Positions 7,486-13,532 of a stretch of 24,404 bases of DNA are shown in pieces. Every line of letters starts with the position of its first letter. Within the stretch, counting starts at the first letter, position 1. This DNA is from a virus: positions 1-24,404 of the IMG/VR virus record IMGVR_UViG_3300020395_000097; one strand, given 5' to 3'. Below the pieces are notes generated by a model. That model made no database searches. It worked only from the letters and a program-made list of their open reading frames with translations, and was not told the origin of the DNA. Position numbers and translations under genes: made by a program.

Positions 7486-7556
7486 TGAGTTACTCCAATA
7501 ATTAAAATGATCATTAGTAGAATCACTGAAAGAATATGAAACGAATACTTAATCAT
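7482..7556 (-). CDS. Tiny single-pass membrane peptide (24 aa)
   Basis: A 24-residue frame fills the only gap between two genes. Its ATG overlaps the stop of the upstream gene (TAATG) and its TGA overlaps the ATG of the downstream gene (ATGA). GGAG lies 8 nt before the start. After MIKYSFHI the sequence is almost wholly hydrophobic (SVILLMIILIIGV), enough for one membrane span. The exact fit to both neighbours and the SD argue for a real gene; its small size is the reason for caution. Function unknown: small phage membrane peptides can act in lysis timing or host takeover, which is inference here. Confidence 0.55.
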   Translation of the reverse strand: MIKYSFHILSVILLMIILIIGVTQ

Positions 7557-7738
7557 TATCCTTTCTCCACTTCAATAACTTCTCTTTCATTACCGAGATG
7601 ATCAGAAGCTTCAATCCAATCACCATCATTCCAACGATCTCTTGCATCGTCTTCTGATTCTGCTTCGACTTCATATCTTTCTTTCCATTCGCCTTTGACT
7701 TTTACATCTACGAAATAAGTTTCTAATTCATTGGTCAT
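7556..7738 (-). CDS. Small hypothetical protein (VxA-eeA-dGDW type)
   Basis: 60 residues: YFVDVKVKGEWKERYEVEAESEDDARDRWNDGDWIEAS. The strand, then V-x-A-x-s-x-x-x-A helix and GDW resemble the gene at 12115-12303 (KVKANNKEEAIKKVNDGDW) and small phage proteins of the DpnD/PcfM-like fold, a resemblance from memory. GGAG upstream gives the start. It overlaps the upstream gene as ATGA and the next tiny ORF as TAATG. Function unknown. Confidence 0.7.
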   Translation of the reverse strand: MTNELETYFVDVKVKGEWKERYEVEAESEDDARDRWNDGDWIEASDHLGNEREVIEVEKG

Positions 7739-7968
7739 ACCTTCTCTCCTTTAGGTTCTTCGTAACGATAAACATCTCTGTTCCATTCTAATTTCAAAAG
7801 TCTTGAAAGAAAAAACTTAATACTTGATAGCTCAGATAAGTCACTTAAATATATATCATGCACCTCTGAAGTGTGTTCAACAATACTATCTAGTTTGTTT
7901 ATCTTATCGATAAGCTCATGATATTTTTTTTCAGTCATCTTAATTGTTTTCATTTTTTGTTTGGCCAT
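7735..7968 (-). CDS. Hypothetical helical protein
   Basis: 77 residues, Lys/Glu-rich, with a long predicted helix from about 10 to 62 (KMTEKKYHELIDKINKLDSIVEHTSEV..., SSIKFFLSRLLKLE). Probably a coiled coil. A very strong SD (GAGGAGG, 7 nt before ATG) lies inside the end of the preceding gene. No known family recognised; the downstream overlap is ATGA. Confidence 0.7.
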   Translation of the reverse strand: MAKQKMKTIKMTEKKYHELIDKINKLDSIVEHTSEVHDIYLSDLSELSSIKFFLSRLLKLEWNRDVYRYEEPKGEKV

Positions 7969-7970
7969 TA

Positions 7971-8204
7971 TTATTCCTCCTCATTACTAATGGTTTGTAC
8001 TTTTAATATTTCAAACAAGTGCTTGGTAGGCAGCAGATCATCAAGATCATTCTCTTGAGCTTTACGAGTTGCTATCTCTATAGCTTCTTGTTCATTCTTT
8101 GCATCGACTACAAGAGTATAATTCTTCCAGTCTATAAAGTCTATAAAATATGTATGTCTTTTAGATTTTATAGAGTCTTTAATACTTATAACATTATTGT
8201 TCAT
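7971..8204 (-). CDS. Small hypothetical protein
   Basis: 77 residues: HTYFIDFIDWKNYTLVVDAKNEQEAIEIATRKA, again the strand-strand then V-x-A-x-x-x-x-A helix of the genes at 7556-7738 and 12115-12303, suggesting a small paralogous fold family. The C-terminus (ISNEEE) is encoded by the region that also holds the next gene's SD. First gene after the promoter at 8254-8282, with a modest SD (AAGGA, 11 nt). Confidence 0.7.
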   Translation of the reverse strand: MNNNVISIKDSIKSKRHTYFIDFIDWKNYTLVVDAKNEQEAIEIATRKAQENDLDDLLPTKHLFEILKVQTISNEEE

Positions 8205-8253
8205 AGTTCTTATAATCCTTATATTAATTATATATATTATATACTATATATAG

Positions 8254-8282
8254 ATTGTACCACACGAACATATTGATGTCAA
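8254..8282 (-). promoter_or_regulatory. Sigma70 promoter
   Basis: Minus strand TTGACA (8282-8277), 17 nt, TACAAT (8259-8254): 11 of 12 consensus positions. The -35 box overlaps the stop codon of the 55-residue gene at 8279-8446. Expected start is near 8247, about 40 nt before the gene at 8204, in a very AT-rich leader (TATATA repeats). Confidence 0.85.
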
Positions 8283-8446
8283 CTAAAATCTAATTCTTTA
8301 GTTTCATTATCTTGTTCGATCTCAACATCATCATTAGGGTTCAAGGGTTCAGGACTTATGTACAATCCAAAGTTATTTACATCTAATGTGTTGCTAAACT
8401 TATCAAACAAATCATCGATCTCTTTGTGTATGTCTTTGTTTTTCAT
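8279..8446 (-). CDS. Small acidic hypothetical protein (55 aa)
   Basis: A frame of 55 residues from ATG 8446 to TGA 8279. AGGA is 7 nt before the start. It begins MKNKDIHKEIDDLFDKFSNTLD and ends in an acidic stretch (NDDVEIEQDNETKELDFS). It fills an otherwise empty stretch in line with its neighbours and has a structured leader carrying a motif shared with the primase-helicase leader. No family recognised. Confidence 0.65.
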   Translation of the reverse strand: MKNKDIHKEIDDLFDKFSNTLDVNNFGLYISPEPLNPNDDVEIEQDNETKELDFS

Positions 8447-8540
8447 AGTGTTTTCCTATATAAGTTTTAGTTATATGCCTACCACATCCTACCGAAACTT
8501 CAGCTACTTTATAGCTTGGTGTTCTAACCAAGGGTTATAA
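8447..8540 (-). promoter_or_regulatory. Structured leader with repeated GGTAGG motif
   Basis: 94 nt ahead of the 55-residue gene. It holds two hairpins that share bases, so only one can form at a time: 8515-8532 (CTTGGT, 6-nt loop, ACCAAG) and 8502-8516 (AGCTA, 5-nt loop, TAGCT). These are followed on the minus strand by TTCGGTAGG-x3-TGGTAGGCA (8496-8476), nearly the same block as in the leader at 4911-4928. Mutually exclusive hairpins plus a conserved block are typical of RNA control elements, but no known riboswitch class is recognised. Confidence 0.45.
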
Positions 8541-8726
8541 TCAAACAACTTTAATGGTGAAATATCTTCTACCGAATTGGAACTCAGTTCCTAATCCAGT
8601 GCGCAATACTTGCCACCTGCTACGATAGATTCTTTTACCATACTTACCTTTTACAAGGCCAAGCATGTTATAGAACTTACCATAGTTTTCGTTTCTTGTT
8701 TGATCGACTTGTACTATATTAGCCAT
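8541..8726 (-). CDS. Small basic hypothetical protein
   Basis: 61 residues, rich in Arg, Lys, Tyr and Phe (YGKRIYRSRWQVLRTGLGTEFQFGRRYFTIKVV), mostly beta-like. A strong SD (GAGGAG, 8 nt) sets the start. The charge suggests nucleic-acid or host-protein binding, an inference. No family recognised. Confidence 0.65.
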   Translation of the reverse strand: MANIVQVDQTRNENYGKFYNMLGLVKGKYGKRIYRSRWQVLRTGLGTEFQFGRRYFTIKVV

Positions 8727-8749
8727 AATACTATCTCCTCACTATTGTT

Positions 8750-8777
8750 TGACAACAAATCAAAAGGTGTGTTGTCA
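8750..8777. repeat. 8-bp inverted repeat in an intergenic gap
   Basis: TGACAACA (8750-8757) and TGTTGTCA (8770-8777) are perfect complements with a 12-nt loop, lying in the 52-nt gap between two minus genes. No U-tract follows on either strand, so it is not a classical terminator; a processing hairpin or protein site is possible. Confidence 0.5.
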
Positions 8778-8778
8778 T

Positions 8779-9039
8779 TCACCTATCTAAATCATAGCCG
8801 TATATTTCCTGCATAACGTAACGATGTGCAGCAAATTCTACAGCTTCACTATCTGCTAAAGGATGGTTCACGTCTTTCAATAATTGAACAACATTCCTTA
8901 TAAACTTTTCAACGTGGTTAGGTTTAGGTTGACCTGTCCAAAAGATAGGTAGATCATCTTTAACCTTATCCCATGCATCATCAGCTACATGCAGCACTGC
9001 ATTCTCAGCATCCAACATTATTGCTTTTAGCTTTGCCAT
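8779..9039 (-). CDS. Conserved hypothetical phage protein
   Basis: 86 residues. The C-terminal part (VVQLLKDVNHPLADSEAVEFAAHRYVMQEIYGYDL) has a His/Asp/Glu-rich conserved look and I recall similar segments in other marine phage proteins; function unknown. GGGAG 7 nt before the ATG. It overlaps the preceding gene by 13 nt. Confidence 0.7.
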   Translation of the reverse strand: MAKLKAIMLDAENAVLHVADDAWDKVKDDLPIFWTGQPKPNHVEKFIRNVVQLLKDVNHPLADSEAVEFAAHRYVMQEIYGYDLDR

Positions 9040-9233
9040 TTTATTTCTCCCATTAAGTCATCAATTCTTTGGTGTATAAATGCATGGTAGTCATCGCTAT
9101 CTTTACTGTAGCTCTCGTGTGCTTCAATCATAGCAAGTTTAATACATTTAACACGTTTCATATCTTGAAGTATCTTTACTTCTTTATTGATATCTTCAAT
9201 ATATTTTTGAAGTTGTTCTTTTTCAGACATCAT
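9027..9233 (-). CDS. Hypothetical coiled-coil protein
   Basis: 68 residues, highly charged and helical (EKEQLQKYIEDINKEVKILQDMKRVKCIKLAMIEAHESY). Two adjacent ATGs; AAGG lies 9 nt before the first. It overlaps the preceding gene by 11 nt and the following gene by 13 nt. No known family. Confidence 0.65.
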   Translation of the reverse strand: MMSEKEQLQKYIEDINKEVKILQDMKRVKCIKLAMIEAHESYSKDSDDYHAFIHQRIDDLMGEIKWQS

Positions 9234-9450
9234 AAGTGTACACCTTTCCTTTAGGACTAGTATATTCAGTCTCTTGTACAGTCACTAGGTACTGTGTACC
9301 ATACATATCTGTTAGCTCTATCTTCTTTTTGAATGGTCCTCTAACAATATCGGACTCGCTTGAATCAACATAACCAACTTCAGCGACAATTTTAGAATCA
9401 TCTTTTAAAGTTTTCTGTATAATCGAAGCTATATAATCAGAATAAATCAT
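9223..9450 (-). CDS. Hypothetical protein
   Basis: 75 residues with an N-terminal helix (MIYSDYIASIIQKTL) followed by beta strands (KKIELTDMYGTQYLVTVQETEYTSPKGKVYTYDV). GGAG 8 nt before ATG. It lies 21 nt downstream of the cytosine methyltransferase stop, so is probably cotranscribed with it. No function recognised. Confidence 0.65.
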   Translation of the reverse strand: MIYSDYIASIIQKTLKDDSKIVAEVGYVDSSESDIVRGPFKKKIELTDMYGTQYLVTVQETEYTSPKGKVYTYDV

Positions 9451-9471
9451 ATCTTTTTCTCCTTTGTTTAT

Positions 9472-10620
9472 TTATTTAATATTACTTAGTATATGTGAAA
9501 TCACATCGATTGTCCACCCATTTCCGAGCATCTTGTATCGCTGTGTGTTTGAGACTCCTTCAGTGTAGTTATCAGGCACTGTCTGTAGTCTCTCGCATTC
9601 TAGTGGTGTAAGCTTTCTCCACCTCATCTCTTGATCTACCACCACGTTATCTTTCTGTACTGTCGTAAGAGTATTGGTCTTATCATCTTTGCGTAACTCT
9701 AATTTCTGTGTGGTTGATCCATCTTTGTTGTACCTACCTCGCCATGCACCTGTCACAACCTTCGGTTCTCTATTACCGCCTCCCATTGTATTAAGAGTAG
9801 GTGACTTACCATCAGGTGAGTAGACTCTCTTGAGTATATCGTGTCCATTGACATCCACTGCTGTACCTACATGGTCAGGCTTCGTCATTGGTACAAGTGT
9901 CATACCATTATTACCTGCACCTTTGTACATTGTGGCCGTCATACATAAACTCTTATCATCAGGATTCTTGTAGTGTCTGCGATTCCTCTCAGTATCTTTG
10001 ACAGGATTCTCATTGTGATGATCTTCTAAGATATCTCTCAAGACTATACCTCTATCTTCAGGCTGTTGAACATTTGGTATGTTTGTCCAATAGTATCTCA
10101 GTCTGTTCTGTGCGCTGACTAAAGCACTGTTGATCATTATTGGTTCAAATCTTACATTACCAAACATATCTTTGAACTCATCATCTACTTCATCAGGAGT
10201 ATAACAAGATGATACTTGCTCAGTGATCACATCAAGATACTCTTTCTTCATACGCACGTTCTCTAGTAGAAAATACTTAGGCTTTAGCTCTTTCAACATC
10301 CGTATAAACTCAAAGAACAACATTGATCTTGGATCATCGAATGCCAATTGCTTACCTGCAAAACTAAATCCTTGACATGGTGAACCTGCCAAAAGTAAAT
10401 CTACCTTTGGCAAGTCTTTGGCCACCACACCACAAACATCTCCTACTTGTATCGTATCAGGGTAGTTCTTCTGAGTTATCTGTATTGCAGGTTTGTCAAT
10501 CTCTGCCGACAAATACATTTTTACAGGTATCCCTGCTCTTTCAAGGGCAATCATACCACAGTTCATTCCATTGAACATACTGTAAGTTACTATACCCTCT
10601 TCTTTATTTTCTAAGCTCAT
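9472..10620 (-). CDS. DNA (cytosine-5) methyltransferase
   Basis: 382 residues with the motif order of C5-cytosine methyltransferases: motif I FNGMNCGMIALERAG (16-30), SAEID (38-42) for motif II, motif IV SPCQGFSFAG with catalytic Cys82, motif VI ENV (120-122), motif VIII QNRLRYYW (171-178), and motif X LGNGWTIDVI near residues 366-375. The stretch between about 190 and 330 is the target recognition region; the target site cannot be read. Methylation of phage DNA against host restriction is the usual role. GGGAGG 6 nt before ATG; it overlaps the upstream gene by 17 nt. Confidence 0.95.
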   Translation of the reverse strand: MSLENKEEGIVTYSMFNGMNCGMIALERAGIPVKMYLSAEIDKPAIQITQKNYPDTIQVGDVCGVVAKDLPKVDLLLAGSPCQGFSFAGKQLAFDDPRSMLFFEFIRMLKELKPKYFLLENVRMKKEYLDVITEQVSSCYTPDEVDDEFKDMFGNVRFEPIMINSALVSAQNRLRYYWTNIPNVQQPEDRGIVLRDILEDHHNENPVKDTERNRRHYKNPDDKSLCMTATMYKGAGNNGMTLVPMTKPDHVGTAVDVNGHDILKRVYSPDGKSPTLNTMGGGNREPKVVTGAWRGRYNKDGSTTQKLELRKDDKTNTLTTVQKDNVVVDQEMRWRKLTPLECERLQTVPDNYTEGVSNTQRYKMLGNGWTIDVISHILSNIK

Positions 10621-10984
10621 CTATTGCCTCCCTTAGACTCTCTTGCCTTTGCATAAGTTCACGAACCTCGTGCTGTTTATCCCAAAGATTACGAGTCAAC
10701 CTATACAGTTCCTCGTTGATCCTATCTATTTTCTTAGCTTTGGTTCTGTAATCAAAGTAAAGTGTCACTCTCTCTGCATGTTCAATAGGTAAATCCTGAT
10801 CATATGATCTAGGTCTGTACCCATCTTTTAATGCAGGTAAAGTTCTTGGACCTCTCGCTCTGACTCTTGCAAGTCTATAAGGTGAATCCTCTAGACCTTT
10901 CTTGAGAAGATCAATGATTTTATCTGATGCTTCTCTCTCTTTACCTTTCTTATAAGGTATATTTTTTATTGACATTATTGACAT
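10604..10984 (-). CDS. Hypothetical basic protein with C-terminal coiled coil
   Basis: 126 residues. The N-terminal half is basic and includes RLARVRARGPRTLPALKDGYRPRSYDQD; the C-terminal half (KIDRINEELYRLTRNLWDKQHEVRELMQRQESLREAIDELRK) has heptads of a coiled coil. A second ATG lies three codons in. SD GGAGGAG 8 nt before the first ATG, overlapping the end of the previous gene. Not recognised; coupled to the cytosine methyltransferase by a 17-nt overlap. Confidence 0.7.
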   Translation of the reverse strand: MSIMSIKNIPYKKGKEREASDKIIDLLKKGLEDSPYRLARVRARGPRTLPALKDGYRPRSYDQDLPIEHAERVTLYFDYRTKAKKIDRINEELYRLTRNLWDKQHEVRELMQRQESLREAIDELRK

Positions 10985-10999
10985 AATATTAGCTCCTCC

Positions 11000-11212
11000 T
11001 TATGGGCCTTCATTCATTGTTGTTTCAAAAAGATGATCAACTATATATTCATCTTTCAGTTCATCCATATCTACCAAGCGGAAGATATATTTGAATATTA
11101 AACTAATACCTAGTTTGTTTTTTATAATATAGCTAAAGACTTCTAATGTTTCCATCTCAGCTAGTTCACTCTCTACTCTATCAACGATAGCATCTTTACT
11201 CCAATGTGACAT
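11000..11212 (-). CDS. Hypothetical protein
   Basis: 70 residues, mostly helical (IVDRVESELAEMETLEVFSYIIKNKLGISLIF...). No motif recognised and hydrophobicity is not enough for a clear membrane span. AGAGAG immediately upstream and GGAG at 11 nt could serve as SD. Its stop codon merges with the SD of the next gene (TAAGGAGG). Confidence 0.65.
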   Translation of the reverse strand: MSHWSKDAIVDRVESELAEMETLEVFSYIIKNKLGISLIFKYIFRLVDMDELKDEYIVDHLFETTMNEGP

Positions 11213-11218
11213 AACTCT

Positions 11219-11410
11219 CTATGCTCCTATCTTTCTAATGATTCTAATTGCATGGATCACATCTAGTTCTAAGATATCAACCCACTCTTCTTTACTGTCT
11301 GAATAATAAAATTGTCGATGAAGTTGGTTATACTGATATTCTTCTGACATGTCAACAGGTATAGTCTTACCTAAAGCTTTCATTATTGCTAATACTGTTT
11401 TTAGTTTCAT
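11219..11410 (-). CDS. Small hypothetical protein
   Basis: 63 residues from ATG 11410 (AGGA 9 nt upstream). A TTG further up at 11437 would add nine residues but has no SD. Sequence: basic helical start (MKLKTVLAIMKALGKT), then YQYNQLHRQFYYSDSKEEWVDI and a C-terminal helix. No family recognised. It is 16 nt downstream of the GP88-like gene. Confidence 0.65.
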   Translation of the reverse strand: MKLKTVLAIMKALGKTIPVDMSEEYQYNQLHRQFYYSDSKEEWVDILELDVIHAIRIIRKIGA

Positions 11411-11426
11411 AACTTTCTTTCCTATA

Positions 11427-12125
11427 TTAATTATCAATTACAAAGCCTGAGTCATCTAACTTGGCTTTACCTTTTGCTTTCAGACCTACTACTACATTAG
11501 TCTCATCTAAAAATCTCATATCGTGCTTGTCTCCATCTATAACCTTAACACCTTTGAAGGTAGAAGGCAAGTCTTTATTACGGAACACTACAGCTTTATT
11601 ATAAGGCACACTATCAAACAACTTAGCATACTTTTCTGCAGCTTCACTATAGCTCCACGTTAAATGATAGTTAGATATGTGATCTACTTTTCTTGTAGGT
11701 ATCTTAGTGTAGTCATAGAACTGCACCTGTGGAAACATCTCAAATATATTTTGGCCACACTCAACCATAATCTTTTCCCATTGTATATCACTCGTGCCAT
11801 TCAATCTAATACAAGGCTTCTTACCTTTACGATCACAAGCACCGATAAACTTTATAATATCCAACACTAGTTGAGACATAAACTCAGCCCTATCATTTAA
11901 GAATAGATCAGTCTTTCTCTGCCTAGCATTTTGAATACTAGGATATACACCGCCTAATCCTGCTGTATTTAAACAAGCATCCTTACAACCTGCAATATTT
12001 TGATACGGACATATCTTAGTATTAACAGGTCGCATATGTAGAATACACGACCAATACTCACCTTGTATCTCATTGCTCTTATCAATCTTAGGATTGCTGT
12101 TTACTGATAGTAGTTTATAAGTCAT
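11427..12125 (-). CDS. GP88-like phage protein with Cys cluster
   Basis: 232 residues. I recognise the pattern of the phage GP88/DUF7227 type from memory: Cys39, Cys47, Cys51 (KICPYQNIAGCKDACL), a nearby RQRKTDLFL, PCIRLNGTSDIQW (104-116), FPQVQFYDYTKIP (131-143), YHLTWSYSE (153-161), AVVFRN and VIDGDKHDMRFLDE...VVVGLKAKGKAKLDDSGFV. The repeated strand-loop units look like a barrel, and the three spaced cysteines could hold a metal or Fe-S cluster; neither is proven. The molecular function of this family is unknown to me. It is the last gene of the repeated-start cluster, overlapping the preceding gene by 11 nt. Confidence 0.8.
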   Translation of the reverse strand: MTYKLLSVNSNPKIDKSNEIQGEYWSCILHMRPVNTKICPYQNIAGCKDACLNTAGLGGVYPSIQNARQRKTDLFLNDRAEFMSQLVLDIIKFIGACDRKGKKPCIRLNGTSDIQWEKIMVECGQNIFEMFPQVQFYDYTKIPTRKVDHISNYHLTWSYSEAAEKYAKLFDSVPYNKAVVFRNKDLPSTFKGVKVIDGDKHDMRFLDETNVVVGLKAKGKAKLDDSGFVIDN

Positions 12126-12303
12126 CAGACACCTCCTCTACATCACCTGTTGTTTCACGAATTACTAATTCAGAAGAAACAATATCTTCATCAGTCCAAT
12201 CACCATCATTTACTTTTTTTATTGCTTCTTCTTTGTTGTTAGCTTTTACCTTAACCCATTGTCCATAACTTGCGGACTGTAATACATTATAAGTTTTACT
12301 CAT
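12115..12303 (-). CDS. Small VxA-eeA-dGDW protein of the EVSDE cluster
   Basis: 62 residues: YNVLQSASYGQWVKVKANNKEEAIKKVNDGDWTDED... ending EEVSDDL. Same short fold pattern as the gene at 7556-7738. Its last codons (GAG GTG TCT GAT GA) are also the SD and start of the GP88-like gene. Its own start is preceded by the same block GGAGGTGTCTGATG. Confidence 0.75.
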   Translation of the reverse strand: MSKTYNVLQSASYGQWVKVKANNKEEAIKKVNDGDWTDEDIVSSELVIRETTGDVEEVSDDL

Positions 12304-12493
12304 CAGACACCTCCAATTTTAATTTACATTTTTGGTCGTTTATTGAAGTGTATGCTATTTTTCCTACACCACCACAATCTTTACAATCTATCCGATGCTC
12401 TCTGCCGTCATAATCGTATGATGGTACATATTTATCATAATTACCACGACCATCACAAGTTTTACACCATTCTAATTCTATTTCAATTTTCAT
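12296..12493 (-). CDS. Small CxxCxGxG zinc-type protein
   Basis: 65 residues with two DnaJ-type repeats, CKTCDGRG (10-17) and CKDCGGVG (37-44), spaced to form one zinc site. There is no J domain. Such stand-alone modules occur in DnaJ zinc regions and in small regulators such as anti-TRAP; which applies is unknown. The C-terminus LEVSDE is encoded by the SD and start of the next gene. Confidence 0.8.
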   Translation of the reverse strand: MKIEIELEWCKTCDGRGNYDKYVPSYDYDGREHRIDCKDCGGVGKIAYTSINDQKCKLKLEVSDE

Positions 12494-12686
12494 CAGACAC
12501 CTCTATTACTTGTACATCATCAGGATGTAATCCGATATAATCAAACATTGAAGATTCATTATCTGCTTCTTCAAACTCAACATCACTAACCCAATCTAAA
12601 GCATTAGACCAACTACTCGCTTTAACTATAGCAGTAGAAACATTTAAGTCCTTATCTGTTTTTATTAACATCCATTTACTACTCAT
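12483..12686 (-). CDS. Small hypothetical protein of the EVSDE cluster
   Basis: 67 residues from ATG 12686, the start marked by the repeated block GGAGGTGTCTGATG. An upstream reading is possible but would lie inside the neighbouring gene. The sequence MSSKWMLIKTDKDLNVSTAIVKASSWSNALDWVSD again shows strand, V-x-A, then helix; it ends IEVSDEN. Function unknown. It overlaps the upstream gene by 8 nt and the downstream one by 11 nt. Confidence 0.75.
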   Translation of the reverse strand: MSSKWMLIKTDKDLNVSTAIVKASSWSNALDWVSDVEFEEADNESSMFDYIGLHPDDVQVIEVSDEN

Positions 12687-12927
12687 CAGACACCTCCTTC
12701 CAATTTTTGTCATAAACACCTGTAGATGTTGGATGTTTCCAATCCATATCAGGCTCAAAATGAGCTTCATATTCATCCCAAGTTCCATCTTTGTAGCGAA
12801 TATGTAGCGTTCCATAATTTACCGAATAACCCTCGACATCATCCCAATCTATTCCATAGGCTTCTAAATTAAATTGAATTGGTTTTGCATATATAGCTTC
12901 AATATATTTTGGTTTGTTGTTGTTCAT
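12679..12927 (-). CDS. Hypothetical protein, first of the EVSDE cluster
   Basis: 82 residues, acidic and aromatic (YGIDWDDVEGYSVNYGTLHIRYKDGTWDEYEAHFEPDMDWKHP...), ending KEVSDE. Looks like a small beta-rich fold. No family recognised. Its SD lies in the loop of a hairpin (12930-12944), so its translation may be controlled, and with it the four coupled genes downstream. Confidence 0.7.
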   Translation of the reverse strand: MNNNKPKYIEAIYAKPIQFNLEAYGIDWDDVEGYSVNYGTLHIRYKDGTWDEYEAHFEPDMDWKHPTSTGVYDKNWKEVSDE

Positions 12928-12944
12928 CAGACACCTCCTGTGTC
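12928..12944 (-). promoter_or_regulatory. Hairpin presenting the SD of the EVSDE cluster
   Basis: On the minus strand GACAC-AGGAG-GTGTC forms a perfect 5-bp stem with the Shine-Dalgarno exactly as its 5-nt loop, 4 bases before ATG 12927. The four downstream copies of GGAGGTGTCTGATG lack the GACAC arm, so only the first start has this structure. Confidence 0.55.
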
Positions 12945-13293
12945 TTTGTTTAAAAATTTTTAAAGTGGCTAGAAAAAAGATGCTTCTCTTTCTCTCTCAA
13001 GCAAGTCAGCTTTATATAGTAAAGACTATCTCATCTATACTCTAACTCTTTATAGTTTTCTAATTACTATGTGATCTGATTTTCTTTATGTTATCACTCA
13101 TCACATACCACAAAAACTAATGGGTAGTTGGGTTAAAACTTAATGATAGTTCATTAACTACTAATTTCTCTATCAACCCTCGCATTAGTTATATATCTAT
13201 CCGTCTGCGACCATCTTAGCCCTGCTTAACTCTTATGCAGCTTTTATTGTTAGCGTTGGCTCTCATGGATAGATATATCTTTCTCTCTCTCTC
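12945..13293. other. Non-coding stretch with a long inverted repeat
   Basis: About 350 nt with no credible gene on either strand. It contains pyrimidine runs (CTCTTTCTCTCTC), the 12-bp inverted repeat at 13191-13278, and a small hairpin TAGTT-CATT-AACTA (13148-13161). No consensus promoter is visible, although some promoter should drive the cluster at 12927; TATAAA-like boxes without -35 partners are present. Confidence 0.5.
13191..13278. ncRNA. Candidate structured RNA closed by a 12-14 bp stem
   Basis: ATATATCTATCC (13191-13202) and GGATAGATATAT (13267-13278) are perfect complements; on the plus-strand RNA a G-U and a U-A pair extend the stem to 14. Inside, AGCC/GGCT (13218-13221 with 13258-13261) and CTGC/GCAG (13222-13225 with 13237-13240) could form a stacked inner helix, leaving unpaired conserved-looking stretches. 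The inner 62 nt are richer in G and C than the flanks. No tRNA T-loop is present. No known ribozyme or riboswitch recognised. Confidence 0.4.
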
Positions 13294-13467
13294 TTACAAT
13301 TCCACAGGCTTATGACCTTCAGCTAAATATTCTTTATATAGCTCATCATCTACCCAAAAAGAATGTCTCTTTCCTACTACCAATGGTTTAGTTCTAGCTA
13401 ATCTTCTACCATTAACTATAACTATTTCCATATTGTAGAACCTTGATCTTTCTCTATATGGTTTCAT
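13294..13467 (-). CDS. Small basic hypothetical protein (57 aa)
   Basis: 57-residue frame from ATG 13467 with AGGAG 7 nt upstream. Sequence: MKPYRERSRFYNMEIVIVNGRRLARTKPLVV, then GKRHSFWVDDELYKEYLAEGHKPVEL. It is basic with a beta-hairpin look at residues 13-25. No family recognised. A TC microsatellite lies between this gene and a TTGACA box upstream. Confidence 0.65.
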   Translation of the reverse strand: MKPYRERSRFYNMEIVIVNGRRLARTKPLVVGKRHSFWVDDELYKEYLAEGHKPVEL

Positions 13468-13507
13468 TTTTTTACTCCTATATTTGTAGGTTTATAAAAT
13501 ATCTTTG

Positions 13508-13532
13508 TCTCTCTCTCTCTCTCTCTCTCTCT
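13508..13532. repeat. (TC)12 microsatellite
   Basis: Twelve uninterrupted TC units plus one T, read as (GA)n on the gene strand. It starts immediately after a perfect TTGACA (13537-13532, minus) and ends before TATAAA-type boxes (13496-13491). Shorter GA-type runs also occur at 13281-13293. Dinucleotide tracts of this length are unusual in a compact phage genome and can change length by slippage. Confidence 0.85.

Noticed and set aside
8358-8540. 60-codon plus-strand frame
   Set aside because: It is antisense to the 55-residue minus gene and its structured leader, with no SD and low-complexity sequence.
13508-13532. TC repeat as an assembly artefact
   Set aside because: Cannot be excluded, but flanks are unique and the repeat is short enough to be read through, so it is kept as a repeat.
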